Source: Planctomycetota bacterium (GTDB lineage: Bacteria > Planctomycetota > UBA1135 > JADKAF01). From it: a DNA stretch of 64,000 bases. The stretch spans positions 2,108,001 to 2,172,000 of the forward strand of contig JADKAF010000001.1 in the NCBI GenBank assembly GCA_016719295.1, in the 5' to 3' direction. The notes beneath the pieces were generated by a model. It was not told the DNA's origin. It saw nothing but the letters and a program-made list of their open reading frames with translations, and made no database searches. Below are positions 9,509 to 17,258 of this stretch, piece after piece. Each line of letters begins with the position of its first letter. Within the stretch, counting starts at the first letter, position 1. A program made the position numbers and the translations under genes.

Positions 9509-10447
9509 TCAGTACCTTTTCCTGCGAGTCGCGCCGACCTCCTCCGGTCGCACCCGCTCGCCGATGCGCAACTTCGCGCTGCGTGAGCGCGAGTTGCCGC
9601 GGATCTCTTCTTCGCTCGGGCGCAGAGGCTTCTTGCTGACCCGACGGAATTCATCCGCTCGCTCGACATCTCGCAGGAAGCGCTTGACGATCCGATCCTC
9701 GAGGCTGTGGTAGCTCAGCACCACCAACCGCCCCCCTGGCGCGATGCGTCGGCGCAAGATGCCGAGCACGCCCTCCAAGTCCTCGAGCTCGCGATTGACC
9801 GCGATGCGCAGCGCCTGGAACGTGCGCGTCGCCGGATGAATCCGACGCCGCACGCCACGCGGCGGAGCCGGAACGACCTCCTCGACGATCCTCGCGAGCT
9901 CACCAGTCCGCCGCAGCGGTTGGCGCTGACGCGCCTCGACGATCGCGCGGGCGATGCGCCCGGCGAAGCGCTCCTCGCCGTAGCCGCGGATCCAAGTCGC
10001 AATCTGCTCTTGGGTCGCACGCTCGAGGAGCTCTGCCGCGGTCGCCTCGCCGCCCCGCGGATCGAGACGCATATCGAGAGGGCCGTCTTGCGAGAAGGCG
10101 AATCCGCGCTCGGCGCGGTCCAGCTGGAGGGAGGAGACGCCGAGATCGAGCAGCGCTCCGTCGAGCGCAGCGATGCCGCGCTCGTCGAGCAGTCGATCCA
10201 GGTCTCCCCAGCGCGCCTGCACTAGCTCGACGCGCTCGCCGAAGCGCGCCAGATTCGCCCGCGCGATCTCGAGGATCTCCGCGTCGCGATCGACGCCGAG
10301 CCAGCGAGCTCGTGGGGCGCGCTCGAGCGCGGCCTCCGCGTGCCCGCCGGCGCCCGTCGTGAGGTCGAGGTAGATCCCCTCCTCTGCGACGAGCAGCGCC
10401 GCTAGGCACTCCTCCACCATGACGGGGGTGTGTACGCGATCGCTCAC
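9509..10447 (-). CDS. rsmH: RsmH (MraW), 16S rRNA m4C1402 methyltransferase
   Basis: An S-adenosylmethionine-dependent methyltransferase of 312 residues that N4-methylates C1402 of 16S rRNA. Recognisable segments are HTPVMVEECL at the N-terminus, DLTTGAGGHAEAAL (SAM motif I), LDLGVSSLQLDRAERGFAF, and LSYHSLEDRIVKRFL near the C-terminus. I prefer the GTG at 10447 because GGGAGG lies 7 nt upstream and the conserved sequence begins immediately after it. An ATG at 10516 would add 23 unconserved residues and would place the start within the hairpin region. It is the second gene of the cluster, about 200 nt downstream of mraZ. Confidence 0.93.
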   Translation of the reverse strand: MSDRVHTPVMVEECLAALLVAEEGIYLDLTTGAGGHAEAALERAPRARWLGVDRDAEILEIARANLARFGERVELVQARWGDLDRLLDERGIAALDGALLDLGVSSLQLDRAERGFAFSQDGPLDMRLDPRGGEATAAELLERATQEQIATWIRGYGEERFAGRIARAIVEARQRQPLRRTGELARIVEEVVPAPPRGVRRRIHPATRTFQALRIAVNRELEDLEGVLGILRRRIAPGGRLVVLSYHSLEDRIVKRFLRDVERADEFRRVSKKPLRPSEEEIRGNSRSRSAKLRIGERVRPEEVGATRRKRY

Positions 10448-10471
10448 CACCGGACCTCCCGGAGAGAAAGC

Positions 10472-10503
10472 CCGGGCTCGGAGAGTTGCCTCTCCGAGCC
10501 CGG
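10472..10503 (-). terminator. perfect 14-bp hairpin between mraZ and rsmH
   Basis: Positions 10472-10485 and 10490-10503 are perfectly complementary. On the minus strand the 4-nt loop reads GCAA, a GNRA tetraloop, and the stem is followed by GCTTTCTCTCC. The U tract is weak, so it may terminate only partly, acting as an attenuator between mraZ and the rest of the dcw cluster, or it may act as an mRNA stability element upstream of rsmH. Confidence 0.6.
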
Positions 10504-10560
10504 ACCGACACGACACGCTCGTTTCGCCTCAGCGCGTTCGGTTCGCTCGCCTCCTAGATC

Positions 10561-10589
10561 ACTCCCCGCCGGACGAGCCGGCGGGGAGT
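10561..10589 (-). terminator. second hairpin after mraZ (12-bp stem)
   Basis: The arms 10561-10572 and 10578-10589 form a perfect 12-bp GC-rich stem with a 5-nt loop, starting about 60 nt beyond the mraZ stop. There is no U tract on either strand, so intrinsic termination is doubtful. With the hairpin at 10472-10503 it makes a two-stem leader for rsmH. Confidence 0.45.
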
Positions 10590-10647
10590 CTGCAGGAGGG
10601 TGCCCGCGGAGGCATGCTCCGCGAGCCTGTTCGTTCTGGGTCGGGGG

Positions 10648-11154
10648 TCAGGCAGCCGGGCGACCGCTCTGAGCATGCCAGCGTGCGACGCTCCAGATCT
10701 CCGCGCGATCACCCGCACCGACCATCTGCACCTTGCGCTCTTCCTCACTCGGGAGAGTCGCGCCGAAGATGTTCCGCATCATCTCGCTCGACAGCGTGAT
10801 GCGACCCTGAACATCCACGTCGACGACTTCCACGCTCTGAAAGAAGGAGCGCTGCAGCTGGCGGTTGCGAGCAGCATCGGCACCGGCGATCGACTCGCGC
10901 GGCACGAAGCTCGCGTGGCTCTGGAACTGCTGACGAGTCAGGAGCCAGACACAGCCATCCGCTTCCCACGGGATGACAAAGAACTGCGCGAAGGAAACCC
11001 CCTCGGAGCCTCCTCCGGTCGCCGCCGACGGCTCGCGGAAGCGCTTCGGGACGTGAACGCGGTTCTTGCCGTCGAGCTTGTGCTCGGAGTTGCCGAAGAA
11101 CAGCAGCTCAGAGATGCCACCCGCAGGCACCGGCGCCGAGGGGCTCGAGGTCAT
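10648..11154 (-). CDS. mraZ: MraZ, dcw-cluster transcriptional regulator
   Basis: MraZ is an AbrB-like DNA-binding protein that usually represses its own dcw promoter by binding short direct repeats. The 168-residue protein has the two expected repeats. The first contains GNSEHKLDGKNRVHVPKRFR. The second contains DVQGRITLSSEMMR, followed by VGAGDRAEIWSVARW. A Gly/Ser-rich insertion (TGGGSEG) makes the first half slightly longer than usual. GGGGAGG just upstream supports the ATG at 11154. TGGGG-type direct repeats upstream are candidate binding sites. Two hairpins separate it from rsmH. Confidence 0.92.
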   Translation of the reverse strand: MTSSPSAPVPAGGISELLFFGNSEHKLDGKNRVHVPKRFREPSAATGGGSEGVSFAQFFVIPWEADGCVWLLTRQQFQSHASFVPRESIAGADAARNRQLQRSFFQSVEVVDVDVQGRITLSSEMMRNIFGATLPSEEERKVQMVGAGDRAEIWSVARWHAQSGRPAA

Positions 11155-11253
11155 ACCTCGCCTCCCCGCAGCGATTCCCGAGAGCGAACCGCGGTGCTAC
11201 GCTCGGCTCGAGCCTCTGCGTCCCCACTCCCGGCGCCTCGCGCGCCGGATCCA

Positions 11254-11268
11254 CCCCACTCGACCCCA
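11254..11268 (-). promoter_or_regulatory. MraZ-box-like pair near mraZ
   Basis: On the minus strand TGGGG occurs at 11268-11264 and 11258-11254, separated by five bases, about 100 nt before the mraZ start. This matches the TGGGN-N5-TGGGN arrangement reported for Escherichia coli MraZ. Its location between mraZ and the upstream triple repeat is compatible with an autorepression site. Confidence 0.5.
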
Positions 11269-11486
11269 CCGCTCCTCGTGCCGAGACCCCTTTCGAACCT
11301 CGCGGAGACCGAGCCGGACGCCCTGCCGAAGGGACGTGCCGATCTTGGCCCTCGTTGCGGTTCGGACGGGTTCATGGACGGGAGCACCGGGATCCGAGGA
11401 GGTGCGGGAAACTCAGAGCCGCCAGCTTGGAGAGCGATCTGACCGGCAGATTCACCCCACCCGACTGACACTCAACCGTTCCGCAG

Positions 11487-11511
11487 CCCCATCGGCCACC
11501 ACCTGGCCCCA
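11487..11511 (-). promoter_or_regulatory. MraZ-box-like triple direct repeat
   Basis: The minus strand reads TGGGG, five bases, TGGTG, five bases, TGGGG, at 11511-11507, 11501-11497 and 11491-11487. The exact 10-bp period puts the repeats on one face of the helix, as known for MraZ operators. The site is about 335 nt upstream of mraZ, so it implies either a distal promoter or a second regulatory region. Confidence 0.5.
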
Positions 11512-11660
11512 ACTTACTCTGGCTTCGCCCTCGCTGGCAAGAGGGCTGGAGGCCGAGATTCCGCGTTTTCGGGCTCTGCCTGCGCGCGGAGTCGACGTGC
11601 GGAACCGACCGCGCGCGGCGGCTCTCCGCCACACGCCCCCACCGCGCCCCCGGAACGGAA

Positions 11661-11691
11661 CGAGGCCCGCGCCTCTTCGGCGCGGGCCTCG
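11661..11691 (-). terminator. terminator hairpin of the zinc-ribbon gene
   Basis: A perfect 13-bp stem (11661-11673 with 11679-11691) with a 5-nt loop lies 47 nt beyond the stop at 11739. On the minus strand it is followed by TTCCGTTCC, a poor U tract. The position at the end of the operon supports a terminator. Confidence 0.6.
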
Positions 11692-11738
11692 GCCCTCTCG
11701 ACGCGACTCCGATTCCCTCGTCGTCCGGCGGCTCGCGA

Positions 11739-12329
11739 TCAGTCCTCTCGCGAGGCGCTCTCCTCGGCAGACTCCTCCGCTGCCCCGCCTCCGCTCTCGG
11801 CAAGCGCGTCGAGCACGCCTGCGGGCAGAAGCCCTTCGACCGAATCGGGATCCTCGAAGAGGTCCTGGAGGGCCTGGCGCAGCTCGGGCATCTCGACCTG
11901 CGTGGGAGGCTCGACCGCGACGCGCAGCGAGCGCTCGCTCTTCGGATAGCCGAGACGCAAGAAGTCACCGCGCTCCGAGCGCTCGGTGCCGAGCAGCACG
12001 AAGCGGCGCTTGCGGATCAAGATGAGCGCGATGAGGAACGCGAGCATGCGCTGACGCTTGTCGAGCTCCAGCGTCACCACGTGCGAGAGCAGCGCGCGCA
12101 GGCTCTCGAGATCGACCTGACGCTCGCGCTTCCCCTGCGGTCGTTGCGTGCGCCAGAACGGGATGTCCGCGCGCAGATCGCCAGGCTTGAAGCACGCGGC
12201 GCAGCGATCGACGCGACGCCACTCCTCACCGCCGAGCTCGAGCCAGGAATAGTGCTCTTCGGTGGGTTCGAACTCCTTGCGGCACGCATCGCAGTGCGTC
12301 GCGCGGCGTGAGATCTTCCAATTCGCCAT
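11739..12329 (-). CDS. zinc-ribbon protein of unknown function
   Basis: The 196-residue protein has two CxxC pairs near its N-terminus (C13-C16 and C43-C46, in THCDACRKEF and DRCAACF), which probably bind one zinc ion. A central helical segment (LLSHVVTLELDKRQRMLAFLIALILIRKRRF) follows, and the tail is acidic and Ser/Glu-rich. I do not recognise a named family. It lies downstream of the HEAT-like lipoprotein gene on the same strand with 74 nt between them, and it ends before a terminator hairpin, so the two may be cotranscribed. Confidence 0.75.
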   Translation of the reverse strand: MANWKISRRATHCDACRKEFEPTEEHYSWLELGGEEWRRVDRCAACFKPGDLRADIPFWRTQRPQGKRERQVDLESLRALLSHVVTLELDKRQRMLAFLIALILIRKRRFVLLGTERSERGDFLRLGYPKSERSLRVAVEPPTQVEMPELRQALQDLFEDPDSVEGLLPAGVLDALAESGGGAAEESAEESASRED

Positions 12330-12403
12330 GGCGGGTCAACGGCTCCGGATTGCGTCGCGGGGGATCAGAACATCTCGTGCGCGCCCAAGCGAGAGAGCGG
12401 CGA

Positions 12404-13324
12404 TCAAGAGCCCGCGCCTCGGCGTCGTGCGAGCCACGCTTCGAATTCGTCGACGCGCACGGCGGCGGGCATGCGCGTCGTGCGACGCAGCACTTGGAGC
12501 AGGTCCTGGCGCTCTTCCGGGGAGAGCCGCAGCTCCTGAGCTCGCGCGTAGCGCGAGATGAGCAGCGCGAGCGCCTCGGCATCCGCCATCTCGGCGAGGC
12601 CCTTCACGGCCTGGCGCCGCACGAAGGCATCGCCATCGGCGAAGCCGCGCGCTAGCAGCTCGCGGACGCGCGCACGCGCCGCGGCATCGGAGCGAAAGCT
12701 CGCGGCGATGCGCCCGAGCGAGAGATACGCCTCCCCGCGCACTTGCCACTCGGGATCGCCGAGGTAGCGCGCGAAGACCTCGATCATCGGCACGCCGCCG
12801 ATCGAGGCCAGAACCGAGAGGATCTCGCGGCGCTCGGCGGGGCTGTCGCTCGCCTCGAAGCGCGACTGCAGCGGCTGGACGGCACGCGCGCCGATGAGGA
12901 CGAGCGTGTCCTTCACCAGCGCCACGACGACCTTGTCGTCGGCGCGGAGCCCGACGATCAAGAGCGGAGCCGAAGCGTCGCCCATCGCCGCGAGCTGCGC
13001 TTGGTGCTCACGGAAGTCCGTCCACGAGCCGACCATCGCCGCGCCGGCGCGCTCGCGCTCGTGCGCGCGCAGCATGGCGCGGATGAAGTTCTGCACGAGC
13101 AGCTCGGCGATCCGCGGGTCCTCGAGGGCCTCGTCGCGAGCGGCGGGCCAAGTCGGATCGCCGGTCTGGTACAACGCGACCAAGCGCTCGACCTGGGCCT
13201 TCTCCTCCGCCTCTGAGGCGGTCAACGGCGGCGGCGCCTCGGGCTCGCTCGAGCACGCCGCGAAGAGCGCGCAGGCGAGAGCGGGCGCGAGCGCCGCCGC
13301 ACGGCTTGCGAAGCGCCTAGACAC
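12404..13324 (-). CDS. HEAT-repeat-like lipoprotein
   Basis: The GTG at 13324, with AGGA upstream, gives a 306-residue precursor. Its signal peptide ends in a lipobox (LFAAC, lipidated Cys at residue 24) followed by SSEPEAPPP. The mature part is alpha-helical. Between about residues 120 and 250 it shows HEAT-type repeats, for example ARYLGDPEWQVRGEAYLSLG and FADGDAFVRRQAVKGLAEMA. Such repeats usually scaffold protein contacts. Asp or Glu at the +2 position of the mature protein is absent, so outer-membrane sorting is possible. The specific role is unknown. Confidence 0.8.
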   Translation of the reverse strand: MSRRFASRAAALAPALACALFAACSSEPEAPPPLTASEAEEKAQVERLVALYQTGDPTWPAARDEALEDPRIAELLVQNFIRAMLRAHERERAGAAMVGSWTDFREHQAQLAAMGDASAPLLIVGLRADDKVVVALVKDTLVLIGARAVQPLQSRFEASDSPAERREILSVLASIGGVPMIEVFARYLGDPEWQVRGEAYLSLGRIAASFRSDAAARARVRELLARGFADGDAFVRRQAVKGLAEMADAEALALLISRYARAQELRLSPEERQDLLQVLRRTTRMPAAVRVDEFEAWLARRRGAGS

Positions 13325-13426
13325 CGTGCCATCCTGCGGAGCGAGCGCTCCTCGTCGAGGATCCCGTGCTCGTCGACCCATTCGCTTCCTCTGATGGAGC
13401 GCCCTCTGCATGAGCCGGAGCGCTGC

Positions 13427-14605
13427 ATGACCTCGCCGAGTTCTGCGCCCTCGAGCTCCGCGCGCCAAGTGCGCGTCGAGCAGATCCATCGCAGCGCGGA
13501 GCGCCGTCGCTTCGTCGAGTACGCGCGCGCACTATACCGAAACGACCCCGCCTTCGTCCCGCCTCTCACCGGCGCCGTGCTCCATCAGCTCGACGAGCGC
13601 AAGAACCCGTTCTTCGCGCATGCCGAGCAGGCGCTCTTCCTCGCGCGCGAAGGGGGCCGCATCCGCGGTCGGATCGCGGCGATCGTGGACCGCGATCTCC
13701 AGGAGCGCCATGGCCGCGCGGTCGGCGTCTTCGGCTTCCTCGAAGCGGAGGACGATGCGGAGGTCTTCGCGGCGCTGCTGGAGGCCGCGACGCTCTGGCT
13801 ACGCGAGCGCGGCGTCCAAGAGATCCTGGGCCCGATCCAGCACTCGACCAACTACGAAGCCGGGCTCCTGGTCGAGGGCTTCGGAATCCCTCCGGCGCTG
13901 ATGATGACCTACAACCCGCCTTACTACGCGCCGCGCCTGGAGGCGCTCGGCCTCGCGAAGGCGATGGACCTGCTCGCCTTCCGCATCGTCGATGCCGGCG
14001 TCACCGAGGAGCGCTTTCGACGTATCGCGACGCGCGCTCGCGAGCGCGCGGGGATCTCGTTGCGCACCCTGGATCTCGAGTTCTTCGAACGCGAGCTCGA
14101 AGGCATACGCCGCGTCTACAACGAGGCCTGGCAGGAGAACTGGGGCTTCGTCCCTCTGCGCGATGCGGAGTTCCGCACGCAGGCGCGGGAGATGCGCCGC
14201 ATCGTGCGCCCGCAGCTCGTGGTGCTCGCGGAGAAGGACGGCGCTGTCGTCGCCTTCGCCATGGCCCTGCCCGACGTGAATCCGGCGCTCGCGGCGGTGA
14301 ACTCGCGGATCTTCCCCCTCGGCTGGTTGCGCCTCCCCTTCCTGATGAAGCGCGTGCGCGCCATCCGCGTGGTGACCCTCGGCGTGCTCGAGGGTTTCCG
14401 GCACTCCGGCATCGAGGCGGCGATGATCCTCGAGATCATCGATCGCGGCCGCGAGCTCGGCTTCAACGAGGCCGAGCTCTCGTGGGTGCTCGAGACGAAT
14501 CAGCCGATGATCAAGACCATCGAGGCCGTGGGCGGCGTGCTCTCGAAGCGCTACCGGCTCTACGGCGCCGAGCTCGAGACGGTGCTCGCGAAGAGCCGCT
14601 CGTAA
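13427..14605 (+). CDS. GNAT-like acetyltransferase family protein (YghO-like)
   Basis: A 392-residue soluble protein resembling the long GNAT-related proteins exemplified by E. coli YghO. Segments seen are FVEYARALYRNDPAFVPPL near the N-terminus, ILGPIQHSTNYEAGLLVEGF in the middle, and a C-terminal acetyl-CoA-fold-like region with VVTLGVLEGFRHSGIEAAMI and SWVLETNQPMIKTIEAVGG. The substrate is unknown. I chose the ATG at 13427 because it follows CCGGAG at a good distance. An ATG at 13394 has no ribosome site. Its 3' end overlaps the convergent glycosyltransferase gene by 46 bp. Confidence 0.8.
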   Translation: MTSPSSAPSSSARQVRVEQIHRSAERRRFVEYARALYRNDPAFVPPLTGAVLHQLDERKNPFFAHAEQALFLAREGGRIRGRIAAIVDRDLQERHGRAVGVFGFLEAEDDAEVFAALLEAATLWLRERGVQEILGPIQHSTNYEAGLLVEGFGIPPALMMTYNPPYYAPRLEALGLAKAMDLLAFRIVDAGVTEERFRRIATRARERAGISLRTLDLEFFERELEGIRRVYNEAWQENWGFVPLRDAEFRTQAREMRRIVRPQLVVLAEKDGAVVAFAMALPDVNPALAAVNSRIFPLGWLRLPFLMKRVRAIRVVTLGVLEGFRHSGIEAAMILEIIDRGRELGFNEAELSWVLETNQPMIKTIEAVGGVLSKRYRLYGAELETVLAKSRS

Positions 14606-15834
14606 TCCGCGACCATCGCGGAGGCGTCTCGCGGCGGTCGAACGCCCGCGGTGAGACGCGCGCGCAGCGACGCCTCCTGCGCGAAGCGCCGGAGGCAGGC
14701 GCGCAGCGCCGCGACATCGCCGCGGGGAAAGAGCAGCCCGTCCTCCCCGTCGCGCACCGCTTCGCGCATCCCGCCGAGATCGGTCGCGATCACGGGCAGG
14801 CCCTGACGGCGCGCCTCCATGATCGTGACCGGCGCATTCTCGTACCACAGCGAGGGAACGACGAGAGCGTCGAAGCGCGGGTGGATCTCGTGCGATCGAT
14901 GCGGATCGAAGGCGCCGAGGAAGGCGATGCGCGGATCGCCCGCGGCCAGCTCGCGCAGGTGCGCGACGAACGCGGGGAACCAGCTCAACTCGCCATGGAT
15001 CTCCAGCGCGAGCTCGTCGCCTTCGAGACCGCGAAACGCCTCTACGAGCGCGGTGACGCCTTTGTAGTCCGCGATGGTCCCGACATAGCCGAACACGATG
15101 CGGCGCGAACCTCGCACGCGCCTCGCCGAGGGGCTCGGAAGTCCCGGCAGGCCGGCTTCGATGTGCGCGATGCGCCCGCGGAAGGGCTCGCCGTAGGCCT
15201 CGAACACGCCGCGCAGGAATTGCGATGGCGAGACGAAGGCCGCGATCTCCGCTCCACGCGCATCGAAGCGTTCGCGCCGCGCCGCGAGCGCGCGCGGCCA
15301 AGCGCTCGCGCGATCCTCGGGCGCGCATCCGTAGCGCGACGGCTGGAGCGGGAACGCGCGCATGCAGTGGCCGCAGCTCGACGGACTCGGCCCATCGCAA
15401 AGGCCGAGATCCTCCAGCATCAAGGTGCCGCGCGGACAGATCCAGTAATAGTCGTGCAGGGTGGCGACGACGGGGATCGCTCGTCGCCGCGCCTCCGCGA
15501 CGATCTCGATGCCGAAGAACGCCGTGTGCTGGAGATGCACGAGCTCGGGGCGGAGCTCGTCGAGCACGCGAGCGAAAGCGCGGGTCATCTCCTCATCCGC
15601 GTACATGTCGGAGTAGTCGCAGAAGAGGTTGTCGTACGCCACCTCCCGCACCGGCAGCCCGACGTAGCTCGTCTGCCGGAGCGAGTAGGCTCCGCGCCCC
15701 GTATCTCGCTCCGCGCAGAGCAGCACGACTTCGTGCCCTCGCGAGCGCAAGCCTTCGGCGACGAGGAAGGCCATGAGTTCCGTGCCCGCGAAGTGCTTCG
15801 GCAGGAACTGGTGCACGACGGTCAGGATTCTCAC
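14560..15834 (-). CDS. GT4 glycosyltransferase (polysaccharide cluster)
   Basis: A GT-B fold family 4 glycosyltransferase of 424 residues. The acceptor-side lobe begins ILTVVHQFLPKHFAGTE. The donor-binding lobe has VPSLWYENAPVTIMEAR, containing the E-x7-E motif, then VIATDLGGMREAV. A cysteine cluster follows the LHDYYW segment (CPRGTLMLEDLGLCDG, then CGHC), and the other three GT4 proteins of the cluster have one too. It is the last gene of a 13-gene operon and its start overlaps the preceding gene by 4 bp. The donor and acceptor sugars cannot be predicted. Confidence 0.88.
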   Translation of the reverse strand: MRILTVVHQFLPKHFAGTELMAFLVAEGLRSRGHEVVLLCAERDTGRGAYSLRQTSYVGLPVREVAYDNLFCDYSDMYADEEMTRAFARVLDELRPELVHLQHTAFFGIEIVAEARRRAIPVVATLHDYYWICPRGTLMLEDLGLCDGPSPSSCGHCMRAFPLQPSRYGCAPEDRASAWPRALAARRERFDARGAEIAAFVSPSQFLRGVFEAYGEPFRGRIAHIEAGLPGLPSPSARRVRGSRRIVFGYVGTIADYKGVTALVEAFRGLEGDELALEIHGELSWFPAFVAHLRELAAGDPRIAFLGAFDPHRSHEIHPRFDALVVPSLWYENAPVTIMEARRQGLPVIATDLGGMREAVRDGEDGLLFPRGDVAALRACLRRFAQEASLRARLTAGVRPPRDASAMVADYERLFASTVSSSAP

Positions 15835-17258
15835 GCAGGGCCCCCTTCGCTCCCGAGACGCTCTTCGAGCTGCGCTCGCAACTGGCGATTCTCGCGCTCC
15901 AGGTTGGCGATGTGCTCGGGCGCGCCCGACCAGCGCAGCGCATGCCGATAGCGCTGCTCCGATCGGTAGGTCTCGAAGTCCTCGTGCGCGGCACCATCGA
16001 AGCGATCGACGACGCCGGAGAGGCCCGCGCGCAGGACCGCGGCGTAGTGCTCCTCCAGGCCAGCGACGCTGTCCGCGAAGCGATCGGGCGGGCGCACCGC
16101 GGCGCGCCAGCGCGCGAGCCGCTCCGGCTCATCGATCGCGGCGTCGAGGAGCCGCGCCAGCTCGTCCGCGTCGCCCCGCGTGAAGAGCTCGCCTCCCGGA
16201 GGCACGCGTTCCTCCAGCGCGCCAGCGCGCGTCGCGAGCAGAGGCCAACCCAGGGCGCGCGCCTCGTCGACGACGAAGGAGTACGACTCGTGGCAGAGCG
16301 AGGGCAGCACGGCCAGGTCGGCGCGCAGCGCCGCGAGCTCCGGCGGGCGGAAGGGCCCGCGGAAGCGCACGACGCTCCCCTCGGCGAGCGCTGCCAAGCT
16401 CGCGCGATGCGAGGGATCCCAGCAGTCGCCGAGGAGATCGACCTCGAGCTGCGCGCGATGCCGCGCGCGACGCACCGCCTCGAGCAGGACTTGCTGGCCC
16501 TTCGCGGGATAGAGATGGCTCCAGCACGCGACGCGCAGGGGACGATCGCGCCCAGGCACCCCGGGGAGCGTCGGGCTCGGCGGGAGCTCGGCCGCGATGC
16601 CGTGGGGCAGCACGGTGAAGCGCTCCGGCGCGAGCGAGCTGACGCGCGAGACGAGCTCGCCCTGCGCTCGCGAAGGCACGAACACGCGCCGCGCGAGAGC
16701 GAGCTCGTTCCGCGCGTCGTCGCGCCAGAGCTCGATCGCGCGCGCGATCTCGCTCGGGCCATGCCAAGGCTTGCTCTCCACGCAGCCCCGGCACGGATCG
16801 TTCCCCGGAACGCTGGTGCAGAAGCTCTGATCCGCCTTCACGCGGAAGCAGATCAAGCAGGTCGTCCAGAGGTCGTGCAGCGTCACCACGCCGGGAATCC
16901 CCGCGAGGTACGCCTGGTGCAGCAGATCGCGCGTCAAGCGCACCCAGTGATGCACGTGCACCACGTCCGGTCGCTCGCGCTCGAGGATCTCGCGGAACGC
17001 GCGGCCGACCCGGGGCTCGTAGCTCTTCTCCCACGAATCGAAGTAGAGATCGGCGCGCAGGATCCAGTAGCCGCGCAGCCCGTCGTCGCGCTGGAACGCC
17101 TCGACGCGCGGCTCTTCCGCTTCATAGCGCAGCGTGCCCGCGACCACGACCACCTCGTGGCCGCGCGCGTGCAGCGCGAGCGCCAAGCGCTCGACGTAGG
17201 TCTCGGTGCCGCCCACGTTCTCCGGTGGGAAGCCGTGCGCGACGAGCAGGATCTTCAT
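15831..17258 (-). CDS. GT4 glycosyltransferase with C-terminal coiled coil
   Basis: A 475-residue family 4 glycosyltransferase. The start at 17258 follows AGGAGG at a proper distance and overlaps the upstream stop by 4 bp. N-terminal lobe: KILLVAHGFPPENVGGTETY. Donor lobe: LPSLCHESYSFVVDEA, with the paired glutamates. The segment after TLHDLWTTC contains further cysteines (CTSVPGNDPCRGC). The last 30 residues form a probable coiled coil (HIANLERENRQLRAQLEE), which is unusual for the family and could mediate oligomerisation or membrane association. It presumably acts on the cytoplasmic face on an undecaprenyl-linked glycan. Confidence 0.88.
   Translation of the reverse strand: MKILLVAHGFPPENVGGTETYVERLALALHARGHEVVVVAGTLRYEAEEPRVEAFQRDDGLRGYWILRADLYFDSWEKSYEPRVGRAFREILERERPDVVHVHHWVRLTRDLLHQAYLAGIPGVVTLHDLWTTCLICFRVKADQSFCTSVPGNDPCRGCVESKPWHGPSEIARAIELWRDDARNELALARRVFVPSRAQGELVSRVSSLAPERFTVLPHGIAAELPPSPTLPGVPGRDRPLRVACWSHLYPAKGQQVLLEAVRRARHRAQLEVDLLGDCWDPSHRASLAALAEGSVVRFRGPFRPPELAALRADLAVLPSLCHESYSFVVDEARALGWPLLATRAGALEERVPPGGELFTRGDADELARLLDAAIDEPERLARWRAAVRPPDRFADSVAGLEEHYAAVLRAGLSGVVDRFDGAAHEDFETYRSEQRYRHALRWSGAPEHIANLERENRQLRAQLEERLGSEGGPA

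Larger units (their letters stand above)
11155..11738. other. 584-bp intergenic region upstream of mraZ
   Basis: I see no convincing gene here. The region holds the 3' hairpin of the neighbouring zinc-ribbon gene, two groups of TGGGG-type repeats facing mraZ, and isolated TGGGG copies at 11455-11459 and 11222-11226. No clear -35/-10 pair for mraZ could be recognised. Confidence 0.6.

Noticed and set aside
5970..9713. Very long open frame on the plus strand opposite murE and ftsI
   Set aside because: It is antisense to well-supported genes, and its composition is a typical GC-rich shadow (Arg, Ala, Gly, His, Glu). Similar long antisense frames at 46520-49951 and 49803-54017 were dismissed for the same reason.
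11455..11459. Isolated TGGGG at 11455-11459 and 11222-11226 as further MraZ boxes
   Set aside because: They do not fall on the 10-bp period of the other repeats and could occur by chance.
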